A stretch of DNA of 64,000 bases. It comes from Streptomyces monashensis. Its GTDB lineage: Bacteria; Actinomycetota; Actinomycetes; Streptomycetales; Streptomycetaceae. Every line of letters starts with the position of its first letter. Positions within the stretch are counted from its first letter, which is position 1. The position numbers and the translations under genes are program-made. The notes under the pieces are model-generated. The model was given only the letters and a program-made list of their open reading frames with translations, searched no databases and had not been told where the DNA came from. The stretch covers positions 108,804 through 172,803 of the forward strand of contig NZ_MLYO01000015.1 in NCBI RefSeq assembly GCF_001866665.1. Reading direction: 5' to 3'. Positions 43,681 through 52,757 of this stretch are shown here, piece after piece.

Positions 43681-44007
43681 ATGCCGTCCGGATCGAGTTC
43701 CAAGCGGGAACGACAGTACGAGCACATCAAGAAGAGCGCGGAGGACCGTGGCGAGTCGACGCGGCGGGCCGAGGAGATCGCCGCGCGTACGGTCAACAAG
43801 GAGCGGGCGCGGTCGGGCGAGTCGAAGACCGCCAGCAAGGCCTCGATCCGTGATCCGAAGTCGGCGTCCCAACGCGGCGGGCAACGATCGCACAGCGGCG
43901 CGGAAGGCCCCACGAAGGATCAGCTCTACGAGGAAGCCAGGAAGCGCAACATCCACGGTCGCTCCTCGATGACCAAGCGGCAGTTGGAGAACGCCCTCGG
44001 TCGTTGA
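43681..44007 (+). CDS. small basic protein with Rho-N/SAP-like C-terminal module
   Basis: 108 residues, MPSGSSSKRERQYEHIKKSA start with GATGGAGGCGAG upstream. It is highly charged, with SAEDRGESTRRAEEIAARTV helices, then a Ser/Lys-rich linker and a C-terminal GPTKDQLYEEARKRNIHGRS, SMTKRQLENAL. The last 35 residues match the tail of Ku in this window ([20 protein letters not shown]). Such proteins are often labelled plasmid-stabilisation or Rho-N-domain proteins and bind nucleic acid. Probably a stress-induced DNA-binding protein; not proven. Confidence 0.75.
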   Translation: MPSGSSSKRERQYEHIKKSAEDRGESTRRAEEIAARTVNKERARSGESKTASKASIRDPKSASQRGGQRSHSGAEGPTKDQLYEEARKRNIHGRSSMTKRQLENALGR

Positions 44008-44520
44008 CGACTGATGTACGAAGGAACGACTTCGGCGCCGCCTGCGGTGAAGGACTGCAGGCGGGCCGCGGTATTCCGGCCCGCACTGGAGGTCGGCGTA
44101 CGACGAACGTGGTCTGGGCCGAGTTGAACTCGCGTCCGCCTTCTGCATCTTCGATCTTGAGGCATGCGCTGCGAACGTGCGGCCCGCTTGTCCCACAAGG
44201 ACCCGAACCACGCGGCGGAGCATCCTGGTGCCGACCTTGACGGAGCCGCAGGGCAAACATGGGCCACACGCCTGGTCGAGACGCTGATTGGTGTGTGCGG
44301 CACTACGGACAGCCAGGTCGTCGCCGTATCCACGGCCCGCAGGCTGCAGCCTGTCGTGTTTGGCTGCCCCAGTTCGGGGAACCGGAAAAATAGGTGTGTT
44401 TCGGACATGAGGCATGTCTGTGGGAGTGGCGTTCCCGTCGCCCGGGCGGGCTGTCCGAAGCGCGTCGCGCGTTCATGGTGAGCGTCGCTCGTCTCTCGCG
44501 TATGAGAGGTGCGGTGCACC
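44008..44520. other. intergenic stretch upstream of the sigma-factor gene
   Basis: No coding frame stands out in these 513 bases. At 44377-44402 the plus strand reads GGAAC-N15-GTTTC, which is like the ECF-type promoter pattern and lies about 120 bases before the sigma-factor start. This is weak evidence. Confidence 0.3.
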
Positions 44521-45327
44521 ATGCGAACCCCTACGAGCGCGCAACCGGGCGCGCGACACCATCGCCACGATGATGCCCCGGAAACCGAACAGGCGTTTCG
44601 CCTGCTGGCTTCGCTGCCGCCGGGCAGCGAGCACGACGCACTCCGTGAGGAACTGGTCGAGGCCTGGCTGCCGATGTCCGAACGGATCGCGGGCCGCTTT
44701 CGCGGCCGGGGCGAGAGCTACGAGGACCTGCGGCAGGTCGCGGCCCTCGCGCTGGTCAAAGCCGTAGACCGGTACGATCCCGAACGCGGCAACGCCTTCG
44801 AGAGTTATGCCGTTCCGACCGTGGCGGGGGAGATCAAGCGGCACTTCCGCGACCACCTGTGGAGCGTGCATGTGCCGCGCCGCATACAGGATCTGCGCAA
44901 CCGGGTGCGGAGCGCTGTGCGGGACCTGTCGCCGACCGTCTCGAATCACTCGCCGAGCGTGAGCGAGATTGCCGGGTACACGGGTCTGAGCGAGGAGGAC
45001 GTCCGGGCCGGGCTCGAGGCGCTGGAGGGTTACGCCGCGCTGTCCCTGGACGCCGAGGCCCGGGGCAGCGACGACGGCTACTCCATCGGCGACACGCTGG
45101 GCTCCTGCGACCCGGCCCTGGACACGGTCGTGGACCGCGAGTCGGTCAAGCCCCGCCTGGCGGCCCTGCCCGAGCGTGAACGCACCATCCTGTATCTGCG
45201 CTTCTTCCAGGACATGACCCAGGCCCGCATCGCCGAGCAGCTCGGGATCTCGCAGATGCACGTCTCACGGCTGATCAGCCGCTCCTGCCACCGGCTGCGT
45301 GATGAGGTGCTTCAGGACGCCGCCTAG
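44521..45327 (+). CDS. SigB/SigF/SigG-family RNA polymerase sigma factor
   Basis: 268 residues from ATG 44521 (GAGAGGTG upstream). Region 2: YEDLRQVAALALVKAVDRYD and NAFESYAVPTVAGEIKRHFR, then DHLWSVHVPRRIQDL. Region 3: PSVSEIAGYTGLSEEDVRAG. Region 4: LPERERTILYLRFFQDMTQA, RIAEQLGISQMHVSRLISRS. This is the general-stress/sporulation group that Streptomyces uses in osmotic, oxidative and developmental responses. No anti-sigma or antagonist gene is adjacent. It may drive the GGGTAC-type promoters seen near ku and udgX; that is inference. Confidence 0.93.
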   Translation: MRTPTSAQPGARHHRHDDAPETEQAFRLLASLPPGSEHDALREELVEAWLPMSERIAGRFRGRGESYEDLRQVAALALVKAVDRYDPERGNAFESYAVPTVAGEIKRHFRDHLWSVHVPRRIQDLRNRVRSAVRDLSPTVSNHSPSVSEIAGYTGLSEEDVRAGLEALEGYAALSLDAEARGSDDGYSIGDTLGSCDPALDTVVDRESVKPRLAALPERERTILYLRFFQDMTQARIAEQLGISQMHVSRLISRSCHRLRDEVLQDAA

Positions 45328-45439
45328 TGCTGGATCCCTCAAAGGAAGTACACACAGCGGCTGCGTAAGTGCCTGGCGGGTGGTGCGGGTCTGCCCCATC
45401 CAGGGGCGAGCGCATGAGTTGAACTGGTCGCGCCCAGAG

Positions 45440-45660
45440 CCTCCAGGCCGTCCAGCCCGAGCGGTTGAAGCGGTGCAGGCACCGGCGCACCGTCTTCTGA
45501 CCACACCTCAGCTCGTCGACGATCTGCGGGACCAGCTACCGTCCCAGCTCAGCTCCACCACATCCCACGGCGCCTTTCTCGCCCACGCCAGACGGTGGAC
45601 CACCGCTTGCTCGCCCTCGTCACGGCCCGGCCGTGCCCTCATCACCATGACCGAGCCCCC
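45440..45660 (-). pseudogene. IS630-family transposase, N-terminal fragment
   Basis: Minus-strand pieces EQAVVHRLAWARKAPWDVVE and, after a frameshift, PQIVDELRCGQKTVRRCLHR followed by FNRSGW, match the N-terminal HTH of IS630 transposases. The DDE core is missing and the sequence ends at the sigma-factor 3' side. A C-terminal IS630 fragment lies at 8.5 kb. Confidence 0.5.
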
Positions 45661-46281
45661 GCCCCGCTACCAGCAGCGATACCCAGCGAAACCGGAATCC
45701 AGCACGAGTCCCGTCTGGTGTGGGGCAGGGTGCGTAGAAGCGCCGGATGGGGGGACCTGGTGTGCAGGCCGGGTTCAGCGGCCCTGGGGACTGGCCCGGT
45801 CAGGCTCCTCTGGTTCGGACCGTGAGCCGGGGGAGCCGTCGTGTGGCCGGTGTGGCGCCCGGGGCGGACTGCGAACTGGTGGGGCAACACGTCGCTGTCG
45901 GGCACGAGGATTCACGCATCCGCGGGGATCGGATGTCGATGGCGCGACACCATGCTCAACGACTGCCGATCGGCATAGGGCACGCAGCCCGTGGGACGGT
46001 ATGGGACGTCCGTCGGGCTTGCTGCAGCGGGCACGGTGACGGTCGTGGTGCCGCGTGCTGCGGACTCAGCCGTGGGGTCGGGCCGACGGGTCGTGAACAG
46101 TGCTTCGTCCAGCCGGTGGGTGCCGGTGATTGCGCGCGAGTGCGGGCCGCGTCGTCGAGCTTGCGGGTGGTCTGCTCGGCGCTGTCCCTTGGCAGGTCCG
46201 TCTGAGGTTGTCGACCGCTGGACGAGGTCCCGCGGAGGCGGCGGATCCGCCATCATCAGGGTGACCGCGTCCGTCTTCGGC
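45661..46281. other. gene-free stretch of about 600 bases
   Basis: Several open frames cross this region on both strands but none has consistent third-position G/C bias, a good start or a recognised motif. Probably decayed sequence beside the IS630 relic. Confidence 0.35.
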
Positions 46282-46497
46282 TCACTCGCCCGACGTCCAG
46301 GCTCGCGGTCCACCGCCGCGCCATTCGATCAGGTCCGAGTCGTCGACCGTCGTGTCGGTCTCCGGGAGGCCCTCCCGGCGCAGAAACTCCACGACGTCGA
46401 GCAGGTGGTACGCGGTGCCGACGTCCTTGCCGTGGATCGCGACCTTCCGGCCACCGTCGGGGCCCGGCGGCTGGACGGTCACAGGCGTGCTTTCCAT
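46282..46497 (-). CDS. 71-residue conserved hypothetical protein
   Basis: Starts at MESTPVTV. The chain VQPPGPDGGRKVAIHGKDVG, TAYHLLDVVEFLRREGLPET and DSDLIEWRGGGPRAW looks like a small conserved actinobacterial protein with a GG-RKV strand, a HLLDVVEFLR helix and an IEWRGGGP end. Good codon bias. The ribosome site is weak (GGTGGG). Function unknown. Confidence 0.6.
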   Translation of the reverse strand: MESTPVTVQPPGPDGGRKVAIHGKDVGTAYHLLDVVEFLRREGLPETDTTVDDSDLIEWRGGGPRAWTSGE

Positions 46498-46934
46498 ACC
46501 CACCGGGTCCCCGGAGCCGAGGCACTCATGCCGTCCCGCGCCCGTCGAACTCCGTCCGTCGCGGGGTATGAGAAGCGTGGGCTCCGTCCCGCCAGCCGAC
46601 CGGGGGCGGCGTGCGAGGGCACCGCTCACCCGGGGCTACCGCTGGGAAGGGCGAGTTTCACGGCCGGGGTGGAAGCCTTCCCGCTGCTCCACGACGTACG
46701 GGGCCATGGCGGCGCGCCGCTGCTTTCTCCGGCTTGGAGGCCCGCCAGGCGTCGCAGGTCTCCTCGGAGTCCCTCAAAAACCGAAGTTCTTCTCAAACTC
46801 TGAGGTCAGAGCTTCGACAACGCGGAACTCGCCGCACACGCACGCACGGTGAGACGCCCTCGGATCGCAGGCGGTACGGGAAGCCGCAGCGGATACGGGG
46901 CTGCTGACGGCGGCTGTACCGAGGGCTGAGTCGG
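46498..46934. other. gene-free stretch
   Basis: 437 bases without a convincing coding frame between the small hypothetical gene and the 3' end of the P-type ATPase. Confidence 0.35.
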
Positions 46935-47567
46935 CTATGGCCGGACAGCGACTCGGAGTCGTCGGAGGAGTGCGTCGATCTCCGGTACCAGCCGGGGGCC
47001 CAGGATCGCGACGCCCATCGCGGTGGCCACTCCGGCCCAGGCCACCGGACCGAGCGGTGTGCAGCCGAAGAACTGGCTGAGCAGTGGCGTCTCGACGAGG
47101 CCGACCAACACCGCTGCCGAACCGAGGGCTGTGATGAGCACGAGCGGGCTGTGCCGCCGACCGGACACCGTCTGGGTGAGCTGGGCTCCGACCACCCCGC
47201 ACAGCGCCATCGTGCTGGTCCGTCGCGCGGAGCCGGGAGTGATGGTGCCGATCAGCCAGGCCGTGGTCGCACCCAGCGTGGTGACGATGCCCCGTTCGCG
47301 GATCTGGCGCGTCAGCGGATCGCCGAGCGCCGCGACGCCGACCGGGACGCTGTCCGTCAGCGTCGATTCGCCGTCCGGGCTGTCCTCGGTCGTCTCGTCC
47401 CGCGGTGTGACCGCGACCGCCATCGCCGGGAACATGTCGGTGAGCAGGTTGACCAGCAGAATCTGCCGTGTGGACAGTGGTGAGGCACCGGAGAGCAGGG
47501 TCCCGAGCACCGAGAAACTGATCTCACCCGCGTTGCCGCCGATCAGCACGCTGATCGCATCCGCCAC
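46935..47567 (-). pseudogene. C-terminal membrane part of P-type ATPase, separated by a frameshift
   Basis: 210 residues. They continue the giant ATPase directly: MADAISVLIGGNAGEISFSV, the conserved LSTRQILLVNLLTDMFPAMA helix, then GATTAWLIGTITPG and GVATAMGVAILGPRLVPEID. These are the last cation-ATPase transmembrane helices with the N-L-x-T-D metal-site motif. The frame is shifted relative to the upstream part: near 47590 the expected AKAEGRALWRSVADAISVL reads AKAERCGAAWRM instead. Without this part the pump cannot transport. Confidence 0.75.
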
Positions 47568-50500
47568 GCTGCGCCACAGCGCTCGGCCTTCGCGACGGCT
47601 GCGACGAGCATGGACAGGTCGTCGCTGGTGATCACCAGGTCCGCCGCGTTCCGGGCCGCGGCCGAGCCGCGGACCGCGATGCCGATTCCGATGTCGGAGG
47701 CGCGGATGGCAGCGGCGTCGTTGGCACCGTCGCCGACCATGGCGACCACTCGTCCGGCCGCCTGGAGCGCCTCGATCACCTGCAGTTTCTGCTCCGGCGC
47801 GACGCGGGCCACCACGTCGCAGTCGCCCAGCAGGCGCGCCCGGCCGCTGCGGTCCTGTTCGGCGAGACGGTCGCCCGTGATCACGGACACGTCGTCGGGC
47901 CAGCCGAGTTGGACGGCCACCGCACGGGCCGTCTGCGGATGGTCGCCGGTGAGCATGACGGGGCGCACACCGGCTTGCCGGAGATCGGAAACCAGCGGCG
48001 CGGAGCTGGGGCGAGGGGTGTCGGCCAGGGCGACGTAGCCGAGCAGGTCCAGATCCGCGAGAGGGCGGTCGAGCGCCTCGGTGGATTCTTCGGTGCCCGT
48101 CAGCGGGCGGCTGGCGACCGCCAGTACCCGCAGGCCGTCAGCGGCCAGGGACTTCGCGACGTCGTCGGTGCTGTCTGCGCAGCCGGGCAGTACGACCTCG
48201 GGGGCGCCCTTCACCAGCAGCAGGCGGGAATCGTCCGCGGTGGTGCCGACAGCGGCGGCGTAGCCCCGGCTGGCCTCGAACGGCTGGATCGCGAGGGGCT
48301 TGCGCCGTGATCCGGCCGGGGCGGCGGCGAGGATGGCCTCGTCCGTGGAGTGCGCGTGGATGCCCGCCTCGTGGTCGGGGGTGCGGCAGGTCAGTGCGGC
48401 CGACCGCAACAGGGGTGCCGCCTCGGCGGCGTCGGCCGGGTGCTGGTCGCCGTCCGCCGTGGCGACGCGCACCACGTGCAGCCGGTTCTGGGTGAGGGTG
48501 CCGGTCTTGTCGAAGCAGATGGTGTCCATGCGGCCGAGGGCCTCAAGGGCACGTGGGGTGCGGACCAGTACACCGATCCGGCTGAGCCGACGAGTCGCCG
48601 CCAGCTGTGCGACGGTCGCCACGAGCGGCAGTCCCTCGGGGACGGCGGCCACCGCGACGGCCAGTCCACCGCGGACCGCCTCGCGTACCGGTCGGCCGCG
48701 CAGCAGCGACAGGCCGGTCACGGCTGTGCCGCCCAGCAGCGTGAACGGCAGCATCCTGCCGGTCAGTTCGTGCAGCCGGGCCTGGACGCCGGGCGCCGGC
48801 CGGGTGCGTGCGGCGAGGTGGGCCGCACGCCCGGCCTCGGTCTGGCCGTCGGTGCCCACCACGACGGCACGGCCGTGACCGGCGGCCACGGTGGTGCCCG
48901 CGAAGACCATGCAGTGACGGTCGGCCACCGGAGCCTGCGGTGTGGCGTCCACCTGCTTAGCCGTCGGCAACGACTCGCCGGTCAGCGAGGACTCGTCCAC
49001 CTCCAGGTCCTCGGCCTCGATCAGCCGTCCGTCGGCCGGTACGACGTCTCCGGTGTAGAGCTCGATCAGCTCGCCCGGCGCCAGACGCCGCGCGTCCACG
49101 GACCGGGTCTCCCCGCTCTCCACGTCGACGATGCGACGGGCCTCCTGACGCTGCCCCAGCTTGAGCCCGGCCAGCGCGTACTCGGCGCGCAGCCTTTGGA
49201 GCCCTCCCACCAGGGCGTTGACACCCAGCGCGCCGCCCACCATCAGCCCGTCCACCATCGCCCCCAGGAGAGCCGACGCGGTCGCGCCGACGAGCAGCAG
49301 GGGAGTGAGCGGGTCGTGCAGTTCGGCGCGGACGGCACCGACCAGACGGAACGTCAGGCGAGCGGGAGCGAGCACGGGAAGACGGGCGGCCCTGCCGACG
49401 GACTCCCGGAGACCCGCGAACATGTCCGGCTCCGCCGCCCGGGCGCCGGTCCGGAGCCGCGCCAGCACCTCCTGGGGCTGGAGCGCGTGCCAGGGGACTC
49501 GGGCCGGTGGGTGCGGCGCACGGTGGGCACTCGCCTGGAGCGCTGCGCGCCAGCCGGATACGAGGGAGGCGGCAGCGGCGGCGTTCACCGGACCGATCCG
49601 CAGGCCCAGCGGGAGGGTGACGCGTTTCGAGCGGGCGCCCCGGGTCACCACCAGCAGACCGGCCAGCGCGGCGCCCGCCTCGGCGAAGAGCTTGGAGTGC
49701 TCGCTGACGGTCCGCGCGGCGGGAACGGCTGCCAGCAGACGCCACGCGCCTTCCAGCCCGTGCAGCAGCAGGACATCCGCGCCCCACACCACCGCGCTGC
49801 GGGCGTCGGTGAGGGAGACGGCGATGTCGCTGCGCAGCAGACCCGCCAGCACGTCACGGCTCTCCGGGTCCAGTTCTTCCTCCGTATCGGCCCCGGCGCA
49901 GGGAACGTGGGCCACGGTGAGCACGACGCGGCCCTCGTCCTGAAGTTGTTTCACCACGTCGGCCAACGGCACGTCCAGGCCGACGAGTTGGTCCGCGAGA
50001 GCGTCGAAGTCGCCGAGCGATCCGTCGTCCCGCACCACCACGTGGAGACCGGCCCGGCGGGCCGCGTCCATCGCGGCCTCGGCCAGTGGGTCGATCTCCC
50101 AGCCGACCAGAACGGTACCGATGTCCCGGCCCCGCTCCGAAGCGATCATCAACCCGGTGTCCGACTCTCCCTGGTCGGGCACCGGGCGCAGTGCGAGCCC
50201 GTTCTCCTCGTCGGGCCGCAGGGCGGCCGCCGCGGCCTGCCACAGATGGTCGTGGTCCCATGCGGGCACGTTGGGGTGGACGTCCAGGACCGTGCGCCGG
50301 GTACTGCGCAGCGCCTCGGGATGGAGGACCACCGTGTCGACGAGCTCCAGCTGCCTCAGGCGGTCCAGGTTACGGACGAGTACGCCCTCGCAGGCCAGCT
50401 CGGTGCACAGGGTCGCGGCGAAAGCTGCTGGTCCGTAGCGCGCGGCTTTGGGATTACCGGCCAGCAGCGCCTCGGCCCCCTCGTGGACATCGCGGGTGAA

Positions 50501-51472
50501 GAGGAGGGCTCCGGCCGCGCCGAGCAGGGCTCCGGTGACGGCCTGGCCCCGGTACTCCTCGCCCGGGTACGGGTGAAGCGGCGGACGGGCGACCGCGCGG
50601 CCGGCGAGGCTCAGCCGTTCCGGCGCGCAGACAGTGTCGTGCGCGGCGTCGAACGCAGCGGCCCGGGCCACGGCCTCGGCCAGCTGGCCCGCCCGCAATG
50701 CGGCGTCCAGGACGAGGGCGGTCGGCGACTGCCCGATTCCGTTGGCGGCCGCGTTGACGGCGGCCAGAACCAGATCCGTGGCCGAACGGCCCAGACGGCG
50801 CCGCAACACGCTCCGTATCCGCGGCTCCTCACGCAGCAGTGCCACCCCGGCGGTCAGCAGGTGCGGTCCCTGTCTCAGGCGGACAGTCCGCGCCACGACG
50901 GCGGTGCTGATCCCGACCGCGTCGCAGAACAGTGCGAGCGCACCGGAACGTATCCCCCCTGTGTGGCCCGGATGCGCCGGCTCCAGCACATCCTCCTCCG
51001 GCCGCTCCAGCTTCTGCCGGCCCGCCAGTTCTGTCGCCCTGTCCACCACGCGATCGGCGACGGCGTCCTGCGTCGTCTGTATCACCAGCCGCGCCAGCCC
51101 GCCGTCCCAGTAGGCGGCCAGCACGTCCGGATGCTTCGCCAGGCCGGATGCCACGCGCCTGGCAGCTGTCTCCACACTGCGCACGGTTTCTCCCGGACGC
51201 GGGCGCAAGGGGAGCTGGACCCGGGTTCCGGCACGCCAGTATCCCTGGCCGGGAGCCATGGCGTTCAGCCCGACCCGGCCGACCCGCACAGCGCTCTCCG
51301 CCACCGCCACCGCACCGCGTTCGGTGGCGCGTCCCCCTGCTTCTGCTGCCGCGGCCGCCAGCCGGACAGCAGCACGCGCGCCCGGGAGGAACCGGCCGGC
51401 GACCTGCGCCGGCATCCTCACCGAGAGGCTCAGCCCCGCAGCAGGAAGCCGGCTCACCGCGCCAAGGACCAT
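47543..51472 (-). CDS. giant cation-translocating P-type ATPase (CtpI-like), frameshifted near its 3' end
   Basis: 1309 residues before a premature stop. The N-terminal 450 residues are an extra module with a metal-binding-like ferredoxin fold (VRSVETAARRVASGLAKHPD) and a pseudo-P-type half, typical of the mycobacterial CtpI group (about 1500-1600 residues). The true pump half has DESSLTGES (actuator), CFDKTGTLTQN (phosphorylated Asp, about residue 985), MLTGDHPQTARAVA and VAMVGDGANDAAAI (hinge). The reading frame is lost after DLSMLVAAVAKAER; the missing transmembrane end follows in another frame at 46935-47567. Either a real pseudogene or a one-base sequence error. Confidence 0.85.
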   Translation of the reverse strand: MVLGAVSRLPAAGLSLSVRMPAQVAGRFLPGARAAVRLAAAAAEAGGRATERGAVAVAESAVRVGRVGLNAMAPGQGYWRAGTRVQLPLRPRPGETVRSVETAARRVASGLAKHPDVLAAYWDGGLARLVIQTTQDAVADRVVDRATELAGRQKLERPEEDVLEPAHPGHTGGIRSGALALFCDAVGISTAVVARTVRLRQGPHLLTAGVALLREEPRIRSVLRRRLGRSATDLVLAAVNAAANGIGQSPTALVLDAALRAGQLAEAVARAAAFDAAHDTVCAPERLSLAGRAVARPPLHPYPGEEYRGQAVTGALLGAAGALLFTRDVHEGAEALLAGNPKAARYGPAAFAATLCTELACEGVLVRNLDRLRQLELVDTVVLHPEALRSTRRTVLDVHPNVPAWDHDHLWQAAAAALRPDEENGLALRPVPDQGESDTGLMIASERGRDIGTVLVGWEIDPLAEAAMDAARRAGLHVVVRDDGSLGDFDALADQLVGLDVPLADVVKQLQDEGRVVLTVAHVPCAGADTEEELDPESRDVLAGLLRSDIAVSLTDARSAVVWGADVLLLHGLEGAWRLLAAVPAARTVSEHSKLFAEAGAALAGLLVVTRGARSKRVTLPLGLRIGPVNAAAAASLVSGWRAALQASAHRAPHPPARVPWHALQPQEVLARLRTGARAAEPDMFAGLRESVGRAARLPVLAPARLTFRLVGAVRAELHDPLTPLLLVGATASALLGAMVDGLMVGGALGVNALVGGLQRLRAEYALAGLKLGQRQEARRIVDVESGETRSVDARRLAPGELIELYTGDVVPADGRLIEAEDLEVDESSLTGESLPTAKQVDATPQAPVADRHCMVFAGTTVAAGHGRAVVVGTDGQTEAGRAAHLAARTRPAPGVQARLHELTGRMLPFTLLGGTAVTGLSLLRGRPVREAVRGGLAVAVAAVPEGLPLVATVAQLAATRRLSRIGVLVRTPRALEALGRMDTICFDKTGTLTQNRLHVVRVATADGDQHPADAAEAAPLLRSAALTCRTPDHEAGIHAHSTDEAILAAAPAGSRRKPLAIQPFEASRGYAAAVGTTADDSRLLLVKGAPEVVLPGCADSTDDVAKSLAADGLRVLAVASRPLTGTEESTEALDRPLADLDLLGYVALADTPRPSSAPLVSDLRQAGVRPVMLTGDHPQTARAVAVQLGWPDDVSVITGDRLAEQDRSGRARLLGDCDVVARVAPEQKLQVIEALQAAGRVVAMVGDGANDAAAIRASDIGIGIAVRGSAAARNAADLVITSDDLSMLVAAVAKAERCGAAWRMRSAC

Positions 51473-51497
51473 CTCTCACCTCGCGGAACCGATGGAC

Positions 51498-51863
51498 TCA
51501 CCGGCCGGCCGACCGGCGGGTCTTCTTGGGAGGGTGCGTACCGGCTGCGCGGCCACCGGCCTGCGACCCGCCCCCTCCCTCGGCACGCCCGGAGCGCGAC
51601 TGCGTCAGCCAGACCACCGCGGCGCCCGCGGCCGCCATCGGCCACTCGATCACACCAACGGCACCCATCAGTCCGACCCCCGCGTACGCTGCCATGCGCC
51701 GTGATCGCGGGGAGACGACGCCCACCGTGTCAAGGACGGTGTCGAACGCGTCTTTGACCGCGGGCGCGCCCGGGAGATGGCTCACCGTGGCCGTGACCGT
51801 TTCGACGGGATGGAGCAGCTTCTCTGTCGCCGCGGACGATGACGCTTGCGCATTCTTGGTCAT
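51498..51863 (-). CDS. small membrane-associated protein upstream of the P-type ATPase
   Basis: 121 residues starting MTKNAQASS with TAGGAGATGAG upstream. Two hydrophobic stretches (MAAYAGVGLMGAVGVIEWPM, AAAGAAVVWLTQ) follow an amphipathic first half (VETVTATVSHLPGAPAVKDA). The C-terminus is Gly/Ser/Arg-rich. It precedes the ATPase gene by 25 bases on the same strand, an arrangement conserved with CtpI-like pumps, so it is probably an accessory subunit. No known domain. Confidence 0.7.
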   Translation of the reverse strand: MTKNAQASSSAATEKLLHPVETVTATVSHLPGAPAVKDAFDTVLDTVGVVSPRSRRMAAYAGVGLMGAVGVIEWPMAAAGAAVVWLTQSRSGRAEGGGGSQAGGRAAGTHPPKKTRRSAGR

Positions 51864-52072
51864 GTCCGTCTCATCTCCTAGGTGGGCCGTCCGGTCGGGT
51901 CAGGTCGGTGGCGGGTGTCCGGTACCGAGTACCTGGTATGCGGCGCCTTACACGGCCCGGCTGGACGGGTGACAGCGCGGCCGAGTCGGTCCAGCGCCAC
52001 GTGGCGGCTGGTGCCCCGCACGCGATGATCGGCAACGACGCCTCACCGAACCCTCAAGGAGTGATCAGCCCG

Positions 52073-52348
52073 ATGCTCGAGCGCACCCGGCACAAGAAGC
52101 ACACAAAGGTCACCTTCATCCTGCCCGCAGGCCATCCGGCACGAGAGGCCAGCGTGGTGGGTGACTTCAACGACTGGCAGCCTGGCGCCCACCCGCTGAT
52201 GCCGCGTCCCGACGGGAGCCGCGCGGTGACGGTCACCCTGCCGGTCGACCAGCAGCTGGGCTTCCGCTACCTCGCACACGACGACTGCTGGTTCGACGAG
52301 GAAGACGCCGACGGCCACGACGGCCGTAACAGCCTCCTGCACACCTGA
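52073..52348 (+). CDS. CBM48 (isoamylase N-terminal-like) glycogen-binding protein
   Basis: 91 residues from ATG 52073 (AAGGAG is 13 bases upstream, so a GTG at 52061 is an alternative). The chain is a single early-set domain: TKVTFILPAGHPAREASVVG, DFNDWQPGAHPLMPRPDG, SRAVTVTLPVDQQLGFRYL, and DDCWFDEEDADG. The GDFNDW turn and FRY strand are diagnostic of CBM48/AMPK-beta glycogen-binding modules. Stand-alone domains of this kind are common in actinobacteria and may tie signalling to glycogen. No enzyme is attached. Confidence 0.82.
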   Translation: MLERTRHKKHTKVTFILPAGHPAREASVVGDFNDWQPGAHPLMPRPDGSRAVTVTLPVDQQLGFRYLAHDDCWFDEEDADGHDGRNSLLHT

Positions 52349-52404
52349 CCTGATCGTTTCCCTCGGCCCAGGCCTGGGGCTGACGCCGGTACCGCTGGAC
52401 GCCG

Positions 52405-52505
52405 GGTGTGCGCTTCGACGCCGGCAGCCGCGGCCCGCAGCCGACGGACGCCTCCGACTACCGTCAGATGCCCGTCGGCGTCGTGGGACCGGGCGGCGTC
52501 GAGGC
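52405..52505 (+). pseudogene. duplicate fragment of a GlcD-type FAD oxidase N-terminus
   Basis: The plus frame reads VRFDAGSRGPQPTDASDYRQ then MPVGVVGPGGVEAG. It is nearly the same as residues about 20-55 of the FAD/Fe-S dehydrogenase at 33464-36523 (VRFDAGSRGAYATDGSNYRQ, VPLGVVVPRSVEAA). Only this 33-codon piece is present. It is the relic of a second copy of the same gene family. Confidence 0.6.
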
Positions 52506-52757
52506 GGGGGCGGTCCCGGTGAAGGTGAAGTCGGCGAGCTTGGGGAGATGCGGGCGGCCGTACGGAAGTGTCTCCGCGCCGACGGGTGAGATCTCGCCGG
52601 TGGAGATGTCGCCGCGCTCAAGGAGGGCCGGGCCGGTCGGCTCCTCGGACGGCGGTCCAAGGCCGGGGAGTCGTGGGACTGTGGTCCGGCTCCCAGCCGG
52701 TCGGCCGGGGTCTGCCGGATGGGCGGGTTGACGATGGAGCCGGACGGTTCCCGGATG

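Noticed and set aside
44377..44402. GGAAC-N15-GTTTC as an ECF-type promoter of the sigma-factor gene.
   Set aside because: Spacing is one base short of the usual 16-17 and it lies about 120 bases from the start; too weak to list as a site.
48350..51757. 1135-codon plus-strand open frame antisense to the P-type ATPase.
   Set aside because: Mirror frame with low-complexity Gln/Arg/Gly composition; the minus strand has all P-type motifs.
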